A stretch of DNA of 22,794 nt from JBBRSC01 sp038245795 (GCA_038245795.1 JBBRSC010000017.1:1-22794); one strand, 5' to 3'; shown: positions 1 through 7,924, counted from the first letter of the stretch. Program-made: numbers and translations. Notes: generated from the letters alone by a model not told the origin.

Positions 1-30
1 CGGCTCTGCGTCGTCGTTGGTTGTTGCCAT
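1..30 (-). CDS. Start of a leftward gene (partial, unidentified)
   Basis: An ATG on the minus strand at 30-28 opens a frame reading MATTNDDAEP to the window edge. The next gene to the right is divergent and begins at 162, so a leftward start here is plausible. Only ten codons are visible and no clear ribosome binding site precedes them (GGGGTAG lies about 11 bases upstream). No function can be assigned. Confidence 0.3.
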   Translation of the reverse strand, partial: MATTNDDAEP

Positions 31-161
31 GGATCGTTTTCTACCCCGAGAAGGCCACCTTGAGCCCCGCTTCGCGCGATGCGCGCCGCGGTGCTGGCAT
101 GAGAGCGTATGAGGCGGGTTCGATCGGACCGTTCCAGTTGAACCGACTAGACAAGTGATCG

Positions 162-788
162 ATGGTCGATCTACTGGTGGTCTCGCAGGTGGCCAAGCGC
201 TTTGGCCGGACGACCATCCTCGAAGACGTTGATCTGGCCGTGGCGGCGGGCGAAGTGGTCGCGTTGACCGGCGAGAACGGCGCGGGAAAATCGACGCTGA
301 TGCAGATCTGCGCAGGACTGATCCGCGCCGAGAGCGGAGACGTCCGGGTCGGAGGTCGCATCGGGTACTGCCCGCAATCACCGGGACTGTTCGAGCTCCT
401 GACCGCAGATGACCATCTCGTCATGTTCGGTTGCGGCGCCGGGATCAGCCGGGCCGATTCCCTGAGCCGCGGCCACGAAGTCCTCGCTGAGTTCGGCTTC
501 CCGATGGACGACCGGGCGGTCACGAGAGATCTGTCCGGTGGTACCCGCCAGAAACTCAATCTGGCGTTGGCGCTGCTCACCGATCCCAGCATCCTCCTTC
601 TCGACGAGCCGTATCAAGGATTCGACCGCGGCACCTACGTGAACTTCTGGGATCACTGCGAACGTTGGCGAAACGAGGGCAAGGCCGTCGTTGTCGTCAC
701 CCACATGCTGGCTGAGTTGGAGCGCGTCGACCGGGTCATCGAACTGCCCGCTCATCCGTCCCGATCCCGCCACGGATCCGGACGATGA
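162..788 (+). CDS. ABC transporter ATP-binding protein
   Basis: This 208-residue protein is the nucleotide-binding subunit of an ABC transporter and would hydrolyse ATP on the cytoplasmic face of the membrane. Visible motifs are Walker A GENGAGKST (37-45), the Q-loop glutamine in YCPQ (Gln72), the signature LSGGT (124-128), Walker B ILLLDEP with Asp148-Glu149, and the switch His181 in VVVVTH. An in-frame TGA at 156-158 stands just before the ATG at 162, so no longer start is possible. The membrane partner follows 28 bases downstream on the same strand, giving a two-gene ABC-2 type exporter. The protein is short but complete, lacking the long C-terminal regions of some drug exporters. The substrate cannot be told from sequence. 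Confidence 0.93.
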   Translation: MVDLLVVSQVAKRFGRTTILEDVDLAVAAGEVVALTGENGAGKSTLMQICAGLIRAESGDVRVGGRIGYCPQSPGLFELLTADDHLVMFGCGAGISRADSLSRGHEVLAEFGFPMDDRAVTRDLSGGTRQKLNLALALLTDPSILLLDEPYQGFDRGTYVNFWDHCERWRNEGKAVVVVTHMLAELERVDRVIELPAHPSRSRHGSGR

Positions 789-816
789 TCGATGACCACG
801 CGAGCCCGGTGATGAG

Positions 817-1503
817 ATGATGAGCTCGTTGCGACGCATCGTGATCATGGCGGAGATGCACGGCCGCGACCTGACGCGAAGGCACGCGGCCATTGCCCTG
901 CTGGTGGCCCTGCCGCTCAGCTTCTATTTCGCGTCGATGGGATCGGGTGCCACGGCCGTCCTCGCCGGCGGCGTGGGGATGTCGTTCTCGGTGTCGGGCG
1001 CAACGTTGTTCTCGATTCTGTCGTCCAGCGAGGTCGATCAGCGGTTGGTACTGGGCGGCTACTCGCCGCTCGAACTGCTGCTCGGCCGATTGCTGTTTCT
1101 CGGTCCGTTCGGCCTCATGATCGCTGTCTCCTTCAGCGTCCTGATGGCACTCATCTCGCATCCGGCGCGACCGCTCGTTCTCGGGCTCGGCGTCGCAGTG
1201 GTTGCTCTGCAATCGGTTCCCTTCGGGTTGGCCGTCGGTGCCGCGCTGCCACGCGAGCTTGAAGGCACGTTGGTGCTCATCGGCGTCATCGGCCTACAAC
1301 TGTCCGCCAACCCCAAGTCGTTCATTGCCAGGATCCTGCCGTTCCACAGCCCACGCCAGATCATCGCCTCGAGCCTCGATGCCCAAGGCGCCATTGCTGC
1401 CCCGCTCCTCCAGACGGCGATCTACGGCCTCGCGCTGCTCGTCGTGGCCCGTGTCTTCGTCGCCCGCCGCGTCGACGTCCGGCGACACCAGTCGATTTCG
1501 TAG
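817..1503 (+). CDS. ABC-2 type transporter permease
   Basis: This 228-residue integral membrane protein has about six hydrophobic segments, near residues 23-40, 45-67, 86-112, 117-143, 148-163 and 195-215. A short basic N-terminus (SLRRIVIMAEMHGRDLTRR) precedes the first helix, the usual layout of ABC-2 permeases. It lies directly behind the ATPase gene and is probably cotranscribed and assembled with it. ATG codons at 817 and 820 are both possible starts. The pair resembles small heme/drug/polysaccharide-type exporters, but sequence alone does not decide the substrate. Assignment rests on topology and on the adjacent ATPase rather than on a diagnostic motif. Confidence 0.75.
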   Translation: MMSSLRRIVIMAEMHGRDLTRRHAAIALLVALPLSFYFASMGSGATAVLAGGVGMSFSVSGATLFSILSSSEVDQRLVLGGYSPLELLLGRLLFLGPFGLMIAVSFSVLMALISHPARPLVLGLGVAVVALQSVPFGLAVGAALPRELEGTLVLIGVIGLQLSANPKSFIARILPFHSPRQIIASSLDAQGAIAAPLLQTAIYGLALLVVARVFVARRVDVRRHQSIS

Positions 1504-1637
1504 TCACCGGGCGATTGAATAGTCACCAGCGCATCTGAGGACCTTTGCCTCTGCCCGACGACGGAATTGTGGCGGATGATCGGTTGACAACTCGCGGAAC
1601 ACCCACACCCCTGGGAGCGCGTCACGACGGAGGCCAC

Positions 1638-3056
1638 ATGGATCGACTCAGCTCACTCGACGCCGAATTTCTCCATCTCGAGGATGACCGCGCGCACATG
1701 CACATCGGTGGCGTCTGCATCTTCGACAATCCACCGCCCTCGCTGGAGGAGATCCAAGCGCTGATCGCTTCGAAGCTGCAGGTGGTTCCCCGTTATCGCC
1801 AACGTGTTCGCACGGTTCCGCTCGAGCTCGGTCGCCCCGTCTGGTTGGACGATCCGAACTTTCATCTCGACTATCACGTGAGGAACAGCGCGTTGCCGGC
1901 CCCCGGCGACAACGCGACGCTGTCGCGGCTCGTGGGTCGTCTGATGTCCCAACCGCTCGATCGTGATCGGCCGCTCTGGGAGGCAACGTTGGTCGAAGGG
2001 CTCGCGGAGGGGCGTTGGGCGTTGATCTTCAAGGTCCACCACTGCATGGTTGACGGCATGGCGGGAGTCGAACTGCTGGCGGCGCTCCTCGATGTCGAAC
2101 CCGACGTGTCGGTGGGCGACCCCGAACCGTGGGAACCCGAACCTGAACCGGCCGGCGTGGCCATGGTGCTCGACGCATGGACGGGCTTGGTCGGCGACCT
2201 CAGTGACTGGGCGCTCAAACTGCCCCGGGCCCTGTTGAATCCACGAGGCACCATTCGGGGAATCTCAGACACTGGTGAGGGGTTACTGCGCTTCGTGAAG
2301 AACCTGTCGATGACGCCTAAGTCGTCGATCGAAGGAACCATTGGACCGCACCGCGTGTGGGCGTCGTCGTCGGTCGGCCTCGGGGATATCCGGACGATCT
2401 GCTCGACATTCGGTGGCACCATCAATGACGTCGTGTTGGCTGCGGTGAGTGGCGGCTATCGTGCGCTCCTCGAGTCCCGCGGCGAAGACCCGGACACCTC
2501 AATCGTGAGATCCATGGTGCCGGTGTCCGTGCGACATGCGGACGGACGCGGCATCCCGGACAACCGTGTCTCGACCCTGCTGTACGAGCTGCCGGTCCAC
2601 ATCAGCGACCCCGTCGAACGACTGGCAGCAGTGCACGAACAGATGAGCGACCTGAAGGGGTCGCACATGGCGGAGGCCGGCGAAACGCTGACATTGATCG
2701 GAAACCTTGCACCACCGATGCTCGTGGGAATGGCGACGCGTTTGGCGATGAAATCTGAGCAGCGGTTGCCTCAACGCGTCGTCAACACGGTGACCACCAA
2801 TGTGCCCGGACCGCAGTTCCCGTTGTACTGCCTGGGACGCGAGATGGTCGAGTACCGGCCGTACGTCCCGATCAGCCAGGGCATTCGGGTGGGGACGGCC
2901 ATCCTCTCCTACAACGGTCACCTCTGCTTCGGAATCACAGGGGACTACGACACCTCGACGGACGTCGACATCGTGGCAGACGCCACTGCCGCAAGCATCC
3001 ACGAACTCCGGGATCGGGCGCTCACGCCGACGCCACCCCGCCGCCGGAAGCGCTGA
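1638..3056 (+). CDS. Wax ester synthase/diacylglycerol acyltransferase (WS/DGAT family)
   Basis: This 472-residue acyltransferase belongs to the bifunctional WS/DGAT family, which transfers acyl groups from acyl-CoA to fatty alcohols or diacylglycerol to make storage wax esters or triacylglycerol at the membrane. The catalytic HHxxxDG motif is HHCMVDG at 134-140. The family's PLWE (in DRPLWEATLVEGL) and NDVVLA motifs are also present, and the N-terminus MDRLSSLDAEFLHLE is typical. The frame is open back to a TTG at 1545, but the ATG at 1638 is preferred because GGAGG (1629-1633) lies just upstream and the family begins here; length is also normal. Eight bases, TAGTCACC, are repeated at 1501-1508 and 1520-1527 in the leader, with no known meaning. 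It converges on the RCC1 lipoprotein gene. Whether it prefers alcohols or diacylglycerol cannot be told. Confidence 0.93.
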   Translation: MDRLSSLDAEFLHLEDDRAHMHIGGVCIFDNPPPSLEEIQALIASKLQVVPRYRQRVRTVPLELGRPVWLDDPNFHLDYHVRNSALPAPGDNATLSRLVGRLMSQPLDRDRPLWEATLVEGLAEGRWALIFKVHHCMVDGMAGVELLAALLDVEPDVSVGDPEPWEPEPEPAGVAMVLDAWTGLVGDLSDWALKLPRALLNPRGTIRGISDTGEGLLRFVKNLSMTPKSSIEGTIGPHRVWASSSVGLGDIRTICSTFGGTINDVVLAAVSGGYRALLESRGEDPDTSIVRSMVPVSVRHADGRGIPDNRVSTLLYELPVHISDPVERLAAVHEQMSDLKGSHMAEAGETLTLIGNLAPPMLVGMATRLAMKSEQRLPQRVVNTVTTNVPGPQFPLYCLGREMVEYRPYVPISQGIRVGTAILSYNGHLCFGITGDYDTSTDVDIVADATAASIHELRDRALTPTPPRRRKR

Positions 3057-3065
3057 CGCCCAGTC

Positions 3066-3097
3066 AGGGCGCAGACACCCCTTAGGGCGCAGACACC
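3066..3097. repeat. 14-bp direct repeat across the RCC1 gene's stop codon
   Basis: AGGGCGCAGACACC occurs at 3066-3079 and again at 3084-3097, 18 bases apart. The right copy encodes the last residues of the lipoprotein (VSAP) and part of its TAA; the left copy lies past the stop in the 25-base gap between two convergent genes. It looks like a short tandem duplication of the gene end. Confidence 0.6.
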
Positions 3098-4386
3098 GTG
3101 ACCGGCACGTTCGAGTTCGTGTTGGTGCCGTTGCCGAGTTCGCCGCTGGCGTTGTCACCCCAGCATGAGACCGACGTTGCTGACGCGGAACACGACTGAA
3201 GCCATCCGGCGCTGATGCTGATGGCGCCACTGATCGCGGTCGCGGCAACCGGTGTGGATGAGTCAGCGACGGAACCTCGACCGAGTCGACCGTTGCCGCC
3301 GAAGCCCCAACACCTCACGGCGCCAGCAGCGATGACAGCGCATGCGTGGTCGGTGCCCGACGAGATGGCGGTGACCCCGGCGAGTCCGGTGACCGTGACC
3401 GGCACATTCGAGTTATTGGTGGTGCCGTCGCCCAGCATTCCGAAGAAGTTGTTGCCCCAGCACTTGGCGGTACCGCCGGTGAGCTGAGCGCACGTGAACG
3501 TGGCGCCAGCGGCGACTGATTGGGCGCCGAGCAGTCCGCTGACGCTGACGGGCAAGGGTGACTGAGTCGTGGTGCCGTCGCCGAGCTGTCCCGTTCCGTT
3601 GTTCCCCCAACACCTCACCGCGCCGGCCGCGATCACGGCGCACGTGTGTGTGGTTCGGGCGTTGATGCTGGTCGCGCCCGCCAGCCCGCTGACCGTGACC
3701 GGCGAGGTCGATGAAGTGACGGTGTTGTTGCCGAGTTGGCCATTGGCGTTCTCGCCCCAACACTTCGCGGTACCGCCCGTGACGAGAGCGCACGAATGAG
3801 CAGCGCCAGCAGTGACGGCACTGGCACCGGAAATTCCAGCGACCGCGACCGGGGTGGATCGGTTGGTGGTGGTGCCGTCGCCGAGTTGACCTGCCGAGTT
3901 GGCCCCCCAGCACCTGAGAGTTCCGTCGACGAGTCGAGCACAGGCATGGTCCTGGCCGGCCGACAACGATGCCGCGGTCGTGATGCCACTGACCACGACG
4001 GGCTTGTTGGATGCGACGACGGTGCCGTTGCCGAGTTGGCCGTCGGTGTTGGTGCCCCAGCACCACACCTTGCCCTCGTAGCGCAGAGCGCAGCTGAACG
4101 TATTGCCCGTAGCGACCTGGATGAAGACCGGCGACGGGGGAGCTGGGGTGGACGTCGTCGTTGTCCGGGCCTTGAGGATGGCGACGATCAGCGCGGCGAC
4201 CTGAGCCTTGGTCGCCGACCGTTGCCAGCGGCCCCTGCGGCACACCAATACATAGGTGGCGTCTTGGCCGAAGTCGGTGGTTCGGCACCGACCACCAGCG
4301 CGTCCGTTGACGCAGCTGGTGAGCATCGTCCCAGCCAGCGTGAGTGCGACAAGGGCGACGAGCCCTTTGCGGAACGTGGTGCTCAT
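3082..4386 (-). CDS. Secreted lipoprotein with seven RCC1-type repeats (beta-propeller)
   Basis: This 434-residue protein starts with a lipoprotein signal: MSTTFRK, a hydrophobic stretch (9-21) and lipobox LTSC with Cys25, so it should be lipid-anchored outside the membrane. A small Cys-containing stretch (about 26-65) and a Thr/Pro linker follow. The rest is seven consecutive ~50-residue RCC1 repeats, each with a C-x(9-10)-CWG core and a GQLGNGT-like turn (examples CARLVDGTLRCWG, GQLGDGT). Seven repeats is the number for one closed RCC1 propeller. Each repeat carries a cysteine pair, suggesting one disulfide per blade. The ATG at 4386 has GAGGGGG upstream and gives the signal peptide; an earlier ATG at 4500 lies inside a palindromic repeat and is rejected. 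A ligand or partner cannot be named. Confidence 0.88.
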   Translation of the reverse strand: MSTTFRKGLVALVALTLAGTMLTSCVNGRAGGRCRTTDFGQDATYVLVCRRGRWQRSATKAQVAALIVAILKARTTTTSTPAPPSPVFIQVATGNTFSCALRYEGKVWCWGTNTDGQLGNGTVVASNKPVVVSGITTAASLSAGQDHACARLVDGTLRCWGANSAGQLGDGTTTNRSTPVAVAGISGASAVTAGAAHSCALVTGGTAKCWGENANGQLGNNTVTSSTSPVTVSGLAGATSINARTTHTCAVIAAGAVRCWGNNGTGQLGDGTTTQSPLPVSVSGLLGAQSVAAGATFTCAQLTGGTAKCWGNNFFGMLGDGTTNNSNVPVTVTGLAGVTAISSGTDHACAVIAAGAVRCWGFGGNGRLGRGSVADSSTPVAATAISGAISISAGWLQSCSASATSVSCWGDNASGELGNGTNTNSNVPVTVSAP

Positions 4387-4412
4387 GATGGAGACCCCCT
4401 CAGGTCGCACCA

Positions 4413-4418
4413 ATCCTA
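4413..4418 (-). promoter_or_regulatory. Possible -10 element for the RCC1 lipoprotein gene
   Basis: On the minus strand TAGGAT lies 26 bases before the ATG at 4386 and resembles the actinobacterial -10 hexamer. It follows an inverted repeat CCGAAC...GTTCGG that could be an operator. No convincing -35 is visible at the right distance, so this is tentative. Confidence 0.25.
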
Positions 4419-4459
4419 CCGAACTGCGGTCGGTTCGGCCCGCTCTCCGCCGGCACCCA

Positions 4460-4516
4460 GGCCGAGCTGTGAACGTTGAACCACCGAGTAGGTGGTTCAA
4501 CGTTCACAGTTCGGCC
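4460..4516. repeat. Palindromic repeat, copy A (downstream of egtB)
   Basis: A 57-base inverted repeat with a 26-bp stem, one mismatch (G4466/T4510) and a five-base loop GAGTA at 4486-4490. The inner arms are TGAACCACC-type and GGTGGTTCA-type. It begins 11 bases after the restored end of egtB (4528) and lies 73 bases before the RCC1 lipoprotein ATG. The transcript would form a strong hairpin, so it may end the egt message, but no T-tract follows. A near-identical copy in the same orientation is at 7925-7979. Confidence 0.85.
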
Positions 4517-4527
4517 GTCGAGCGGTG

Positions 4528-4743
4528 TCAATCGCGAGCGAGTCGGATCCCCGAGAACATCCAACGGGAATCGGCTGGAAAGAAGTTCCGGTAGGTGTCG
4601 CGGGCGTGCCCCGGGGGAGTGGCAAAGCAACTTCCCCGAAGCACCTGCTGGTTCATCATGAACTTGCCGTTGTACTCACCGAGCGCCCCCTCGGCGGCTT
4701 GAAATCGGGGATACGGACGTAAGGCGCTGCCCGTCCATGTCCA
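4528..4743 (-). pseudogene. egtB: egtB C-terminal part, cut off by an in-frame TAG
   Basis: Past the TAG at 4746-4744 the same frame continues for 71 codons to TGA (4530-4528) and reads as the normal C-terminus of EgtB. Recognisable pieces are WTWTGSALRPYPRF, GEYNGKF, FATPPGHARDTYRNFFP and SRWMFSGIRLAR. No frame change is needed; only the stop separates it from the upstream part. In the FGE-sulfatase-like C-terminal domain of the family these segments form core structure and line the active site. The segment has no obvious start of its own; ATG codons inside it (at MMNQQ) would give only a fragment. It is therefore expressed only if the TAG is read through or is an assembly error. The palindromic repeat follows 11 bases later. 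Confidence 0.85.
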
Positions 4744-5751
4744 CTACACGTTGTGCCACTGCTGATCGGTCGAGGTGAGTCGGGACCGTGCGCGGAGGGC
4801 GGCGGTGCGGTCCATGTCCAGATGGGCTGGCGCTCCAGTTGCGGCCACCTCCCATTCCGTTTCGGTCGGGAGGCGGGCGTTGCTCCAGCGAGCGAAGGCG
4901 TCAGCCTCGTACCAGCTGATGTGCGCCACCGGTTCGTCGGGCTCGATTCGGCCGAACCCGTCCAGGGTCTTGACCCACCACTCGTCGCCATTGCGTTCCC
5001 AATACATCGGGGCCGACCATCGTTGACCGAGAATCGTCGCCCATCCCTGGGACATCCACAGCTCGGGGCGGCGGTAGCCGTCGTCTGCAATGAACGACTC
5101 CCACTCGCCGCAGGTGACCAACCGATCGGCGATCTCGAACGACTCCAACCACGCCCGATGCCGCGGTGCTTCGTGATCGAATGCGAATCCGCACCCGTCG
5201 TGGCCGATCTCATAGAGACCTTCGGCGATGCTGCGCCACGACGTCGAAACCGCCACGGCGCCGGAGGTCGTCGAAGGTCTCGATCGGTATGCAGGGCGGC
5301 TCGGGTTGTTGGCGAGGACGTGGTGGATGTCCATGAGCAGAAGCTCCTGATGCTGCTGCTCATGATGCAGTCCGAGCTGGACGATGTCATCGAATCGATC
5401 TCCTCCCGGCTGCGCCATCAACTCGAGGACCGAGGCATCGACCTGTCGTCGGTAGGCGTCCACCTCGTCGACCGACGGGCGGGTGATCAGTCCGCGTTGG
5501 GCGCGCGGATGACGCTCGCCGACGGATTCGTAATACGAGTTGAACAGGTACGCGAAGCTGTCATCGATGGCGGCGTAACGCTGCGCATGTGGCAACAGCA
5601 GGAATGTCTCGAAGAACCAGGTGGTGTGACCCCGGTGCCACTTTGTCGGCGACACATCCGGCATCGACTGGATCGTCTGGTCCTCCGCTGACAGCGGCTC
5701 GGTCAGATGGTCGGTATGACGGCGGACCGAGCGGAAGTCGAGGTGGGTCAC
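4744..5751 (-). CDS. egtB: Ergothioneine biosynthesis sulfoxide synthase EgtB, prematurely stopped
   Basis: EgtB is a non-heme iron enzyme that joins oxidised cysteine or gamma-glutamylcysteine sulfur to the imidazole of hercynine, the central step of ergothioneine synthesis. The N-terminal DinB-like half has the three iron-ligand histidines: His42 in WHRGHTTWFFE, and His130 and His134 in HHEQQHQE. FNSYYESVGERHPRAQRGL is also family-typical. The C-terminal FGE-like half begins around residue 180 and includes HISWYEADAFARW and RLPTETEWE. Translation stops at codon 336 (TAG, 4746-4744), where the family reads xVWEWT; here it is HNV-stop-WTWT. Deleting three bases would restore V-W. The start is GTG at 5751, overlapping the egtD stop as GTGA. 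The 335-residue product would lack 71 residues and probably be inactive. Confidence 0.9.
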   Translation of the reverse strand: MTHLDFRSVRRHTDHLTEPLSAEDQTIQSMPDVSPTKWHRGHTTWFFETFLLLPHAQRYAAIDDSFAYLFNSYYESVGERHPRAQRGLITRPSVDEVDAYRRQVDASVLELMAQPGGDRFDDIVQLGLHHEQQHQELLLMDIHHVLANNPSRPAYRSRPSTTSGAVAVSTSWRSIAEGLYEIGHDGCGFAFDHEAPRHRAWLESFEIADRLVTCGEWESFIADDGYRRPELWMSQGWATILGQRWSAPMYWERNGDEWWVKTLDGFGRIEPDEPVAHISWYEADAFARWSNARLPTETEWEVAATGAPAHLDMDRTAALRARSRLTSTDQQWHNV

Positions 5752-6764
5752 GGGCGCGCCAGCCAGAGCGCGAAATCGTTTGAGAGATCACAAAACGGTG
5801 TCGTCCGGGAGAACCCCGCGGCGTTGAGTTCGTCGCCGAAGCGCGTCAGCGTGAACTTCGTGCTGATCTCGGTACGGATCTCGTCGCCCGCCTCGAAGGG
5901 GACATCCATGTCGAGGGCTTCGATCCGCACGGTCTGATCGATCGTGGACCGCAGCGCCATCTCGATGAAGGTTCCGTGCTCGTGATAGCGGGCGACGTGT
6001 TGGAAGCGCTCCTCGTCGAAGTTCGCGTTGAGTTCCCGATTTACGACCCGCAGAACATTCAGGTTGAACGCAGCGGTTACTCCTGAGGCGTCGTCGTAGG
6101 CGGCCACCAGACGGGCGGGGTCCTTGACGCGATCCGTGCCAACGAGAATGGCGTCGTCGGGACCGCACAAGTCGCGGAGCGCCCCCAAAAAGCTTGCACG
6201 TTCCTCGGGATACAGATTTCCAATGGTGCCTCCGAGGAACGCTATGAGTCGCCGATTCCCCGACGGGAGATGCCCGAGGTGGAGCTCGAAGTCCCCAACC
6301 ACTGCTTCAACTTCGATGTCGGGATACCGGTCAGCGAGCGTGTTGGCCGCTTCGCTCAACACCTCGACCGACACGTCGAACGGTACGAATCGGCGCAGGG
6401 TGCCCGCCCGACGGAGCGCGTCGATCAGCAGGCGGGTCTTGTCCGACGTTCCCGAACCGAGTTCGACGAGCGTATCGGCGCGAGTCAACGCGGCGATGTC
6501 GTTGGCGTACCGGTCGAGAATCCAGCGCTCCCGTCGGGTGGGGTAGTACTCATCCAATCGGGTGATCTCGTCGAAAAGCTTGCTGCCCCGCTCGTCATAG
6601 AACCACTTCGGCGGGAGCTCATTTGGTCGCTGGGAGAATGCGCGACGAGCATCGTGGAGGAGCGCCCGCTGCGCGGACTCGGCAGGGAGGAAGACAGCGA
6701 GAGTAGGTGTTGGCATGGTGACCACGTTTCTTGGGGTCCGGGAGGTGCCCTCCGATTCCGTCAT
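5748..6764 (-). CDS. egtD: L-histidine N(alpha)-methyltransferase EgtD
   Basis: This 338-residue protein is the SAM-dependent enzyme that trimethylates histidine to hercynine, the first committed step of ergothioneine synthesis. Family features are PPKWFYDERGSKLFDEIT and DEYYPTRRE near the N-terminus, the SAM-binding motif LVELGSGTSDKTRLL, then VVGDF and FLGGTIGN, followed by GTDRVKDPARLVAAYDD, FNLNVLRVVNREL and, near the end, EISTKFTL. All parts of the family are present and length is normal. The ATG at 6764 overlaps the egtE stop as ATGA; a second ATG sits at codon 17 just before PTPTLAVFL, so the true start may be 6716. Its own TGA overlaps the GTG of egtB. The coupling implies the three enzymes are made from one message. 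Confidence 0.95.
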   Translation of the reverse strand: MTESEGTSRTPRNVVTMPTPTLAVFLPAESAQRALLHDARRAFSQRPNELPPKWFYDERGSKLFDEITRLDEYYPTRRERWILDRYANDIAALTRADTLVELGSGTSDKTRLLIDALRRAGTLRRFVPFDVSVEVLSEAANTLADRYPDIEVEAVVGDFELHLGHLPSGNRRLIAFLGGTIGNLYPEERASFLGALRDLCGPDDAILVGTDRVKDPARLVAAYDDASGVTAAFNLNVLRVVNRELNANFDEERFQHVARYHEHGTFIEMALRSTIDQTVRIEALDMDVPFEAGDEIRTEISTKFTLTRFGDELNAAGFSRTTPFCDLSNDFALWLARP

Positions 6765-7912
6765 CCAAACGCCTGGAGTGTTACAGCGAGATGCTCGAAC
6801 TCGTTCTCGGTGGTGCTGTGGTGTGGTGACAACCGGACCGATGGCAGATGGCCCCGGGTTGTTGCATCAAGCGGAGCACCGGCCGCTGGATTGACCCAGG
6901 CCGTGACACCGAAGCTGTCGAGCTGCGCTGCGACCTCGGCGGGTTCCCGATGGGTATGGACGAACGAGATGATGCCTCGGTCGTCACGGGTGCCGGTCAG
7001 CGTCAGCTGTGGATGATGATCGATCAGCGCAACGACTCGGCGACTCGCAATGGCAACTGCGTCGGCCACCGATGTCGGACCGATGTCGAGCAACTCGGCG
7101 GTCGCCACGCCGAAGCCGACGAGCGATGCGATCGATCGCTCGAACACCTCGAAACGTCGCGCGCCCTCGGGCATCCCGAGGACTTGGTCGCCAACGACTT
7201 CGGATCCATAGGGCAGCGACAACGGAATCAGCGAATCAGCGAGCGCGGAACGGACGAAGAGCACGCCGGTTCCCCGTGGCCCGCGGAGGAACTTCCGGCC
7301 GGGCGCGAAGGCCACGTCGCAATCGATGTCGACGACGTCGATCGGGAGTTGGCCGATGCTCTGCGAGACATCGACACACACGACAACGTCCGTCGCCAGT
7401 GCGCGAAGGGCGACAATCGCGGCGCGCACATCGGTCACCGTGCCGACGTGGGTCGGGATGTGGGTCAGCACCGCCAGCGCTGTCCCGTTGCGAACGACCT
7501 GGCCGAGCCTATCGATGTCGACGGTTCCTTGCGGGAGCGAGGGCGCAACGATCAACCTGATCGGTTCGAGCAGCGACCAGCGCTGCATGGCGCTCCAGAC
7601 CGTCGCGTAGGCGAACTGATCCACGACGATCTCGATGCGGGACCCCGCCCGCCGATCAGCCAGACGCCGGGTGATCACCGACCAGAAGGCGCGCTCCCAG
7701 CCGTCCGTGGCACCCGTGGTCAGCGCGACCTCGTGAGCGCTGGCGTTGAGCAGCACGCCCAGATCCCCACGCAGCTGGCCCAACGCATCGGTTGCCTCGA
7801 TCGCAGCGTGGTAGCCGCCGATGTCGGACTCGCGCCGCAGATGTTCGACCATTGCATCGACAACGGCGCTCGATGGCGGTGACGCCCCGGCGTGATTGAA
7901 GAAGGCGCACAT
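6761..7912 (-). CDS. egtE: PLP-dependent class V aminotransferase-like enzyme, probable EgtE
   Basis: This 383-residue protein belongs to the class V aminotransferase/cysteine desulfurase fold. In ergothioneine operons such a protein is EgtE, the PLP-dependent C-S lyase that converts the hercynylcysteine sulfoxide to ergothioneine. NHAGASPPSSAVVDAM near the N-terminus, DVSQSIGQLPIDV (with the cofactor-contacting Asp) and GRKFLRGPRGTGVLFV, in which Lys207 should bind PLP, fit this. It is first in the operon, and its TGA overlaps egtD as ATGA. The frame is open to 7948, but that start lies in the palindromic repeat; ATG at 7912 giving MCAFFNHAG fits the family. No good Shine-Dalgarno sequence precedes it, and a strong hairpin ends 12 bases upstream. 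Sequence alone cannot separate EgtE from other desulfurase-like enzymes; the name rests mainly on the neighbours. Confidence 0.87.
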   Translation of the reverse strand: MCAFFNHAGASPPSSAVVDAMVEHLRRESDIGGYHAAIEATDALGQLRGDLGVLLNASAHEVALTTGATDGWERAFWSVITRRLADRRAGSRIEIVVDQFAYATVWSAMQRWSLLEPIRLIVAPSLPQGTVDIDRLGQVVRNGTALAVLTHIPTHVGTVTDVRAAIVALRALATDVVVCVDVSQSIGQLPIDVVDIDCDVAFAPGRKFLRGPRGTGVLFVRSALADSLIPLSLPYGSEVVGDQVLGMPEGARRFEVFERSIASLVGFGVATAELLDIGPTSVADAVAIASRRVVALIDHHPQLTLTGTRDDRGIISFVHTHREPAEVAAQLDSFGVTAWVNPAAGAPLDATTRGHLPSVRLSPHHSTTENEFEHLAVTLQAFG

Positions 7913-7924
7913 GGATGGATTCTG

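Noticed and set aside
4387..4500. Upstream ATG at 4500 for the RCC1 lipoprotein
   Set aside because: It lies inside the palindromic repeat and would bury the lipoprotein signal behind 38 residues; ATG 4386 has a ribosome binding site and gives a proper lipobox.
4753..5691. Long open frame on the + strand across egtB
   Set aside because: It is antisense to a clearly recognisable EgtB sequence and its translation shows no family motif; such mirror frames are common in high-GC DNA.
6848..7882. Long open frame on the + strand across egtE
   Set aside because: The translation is rich in Arg, Asp and Gln with no domain, while the opposite strand encodes a complete PLP enzyme.
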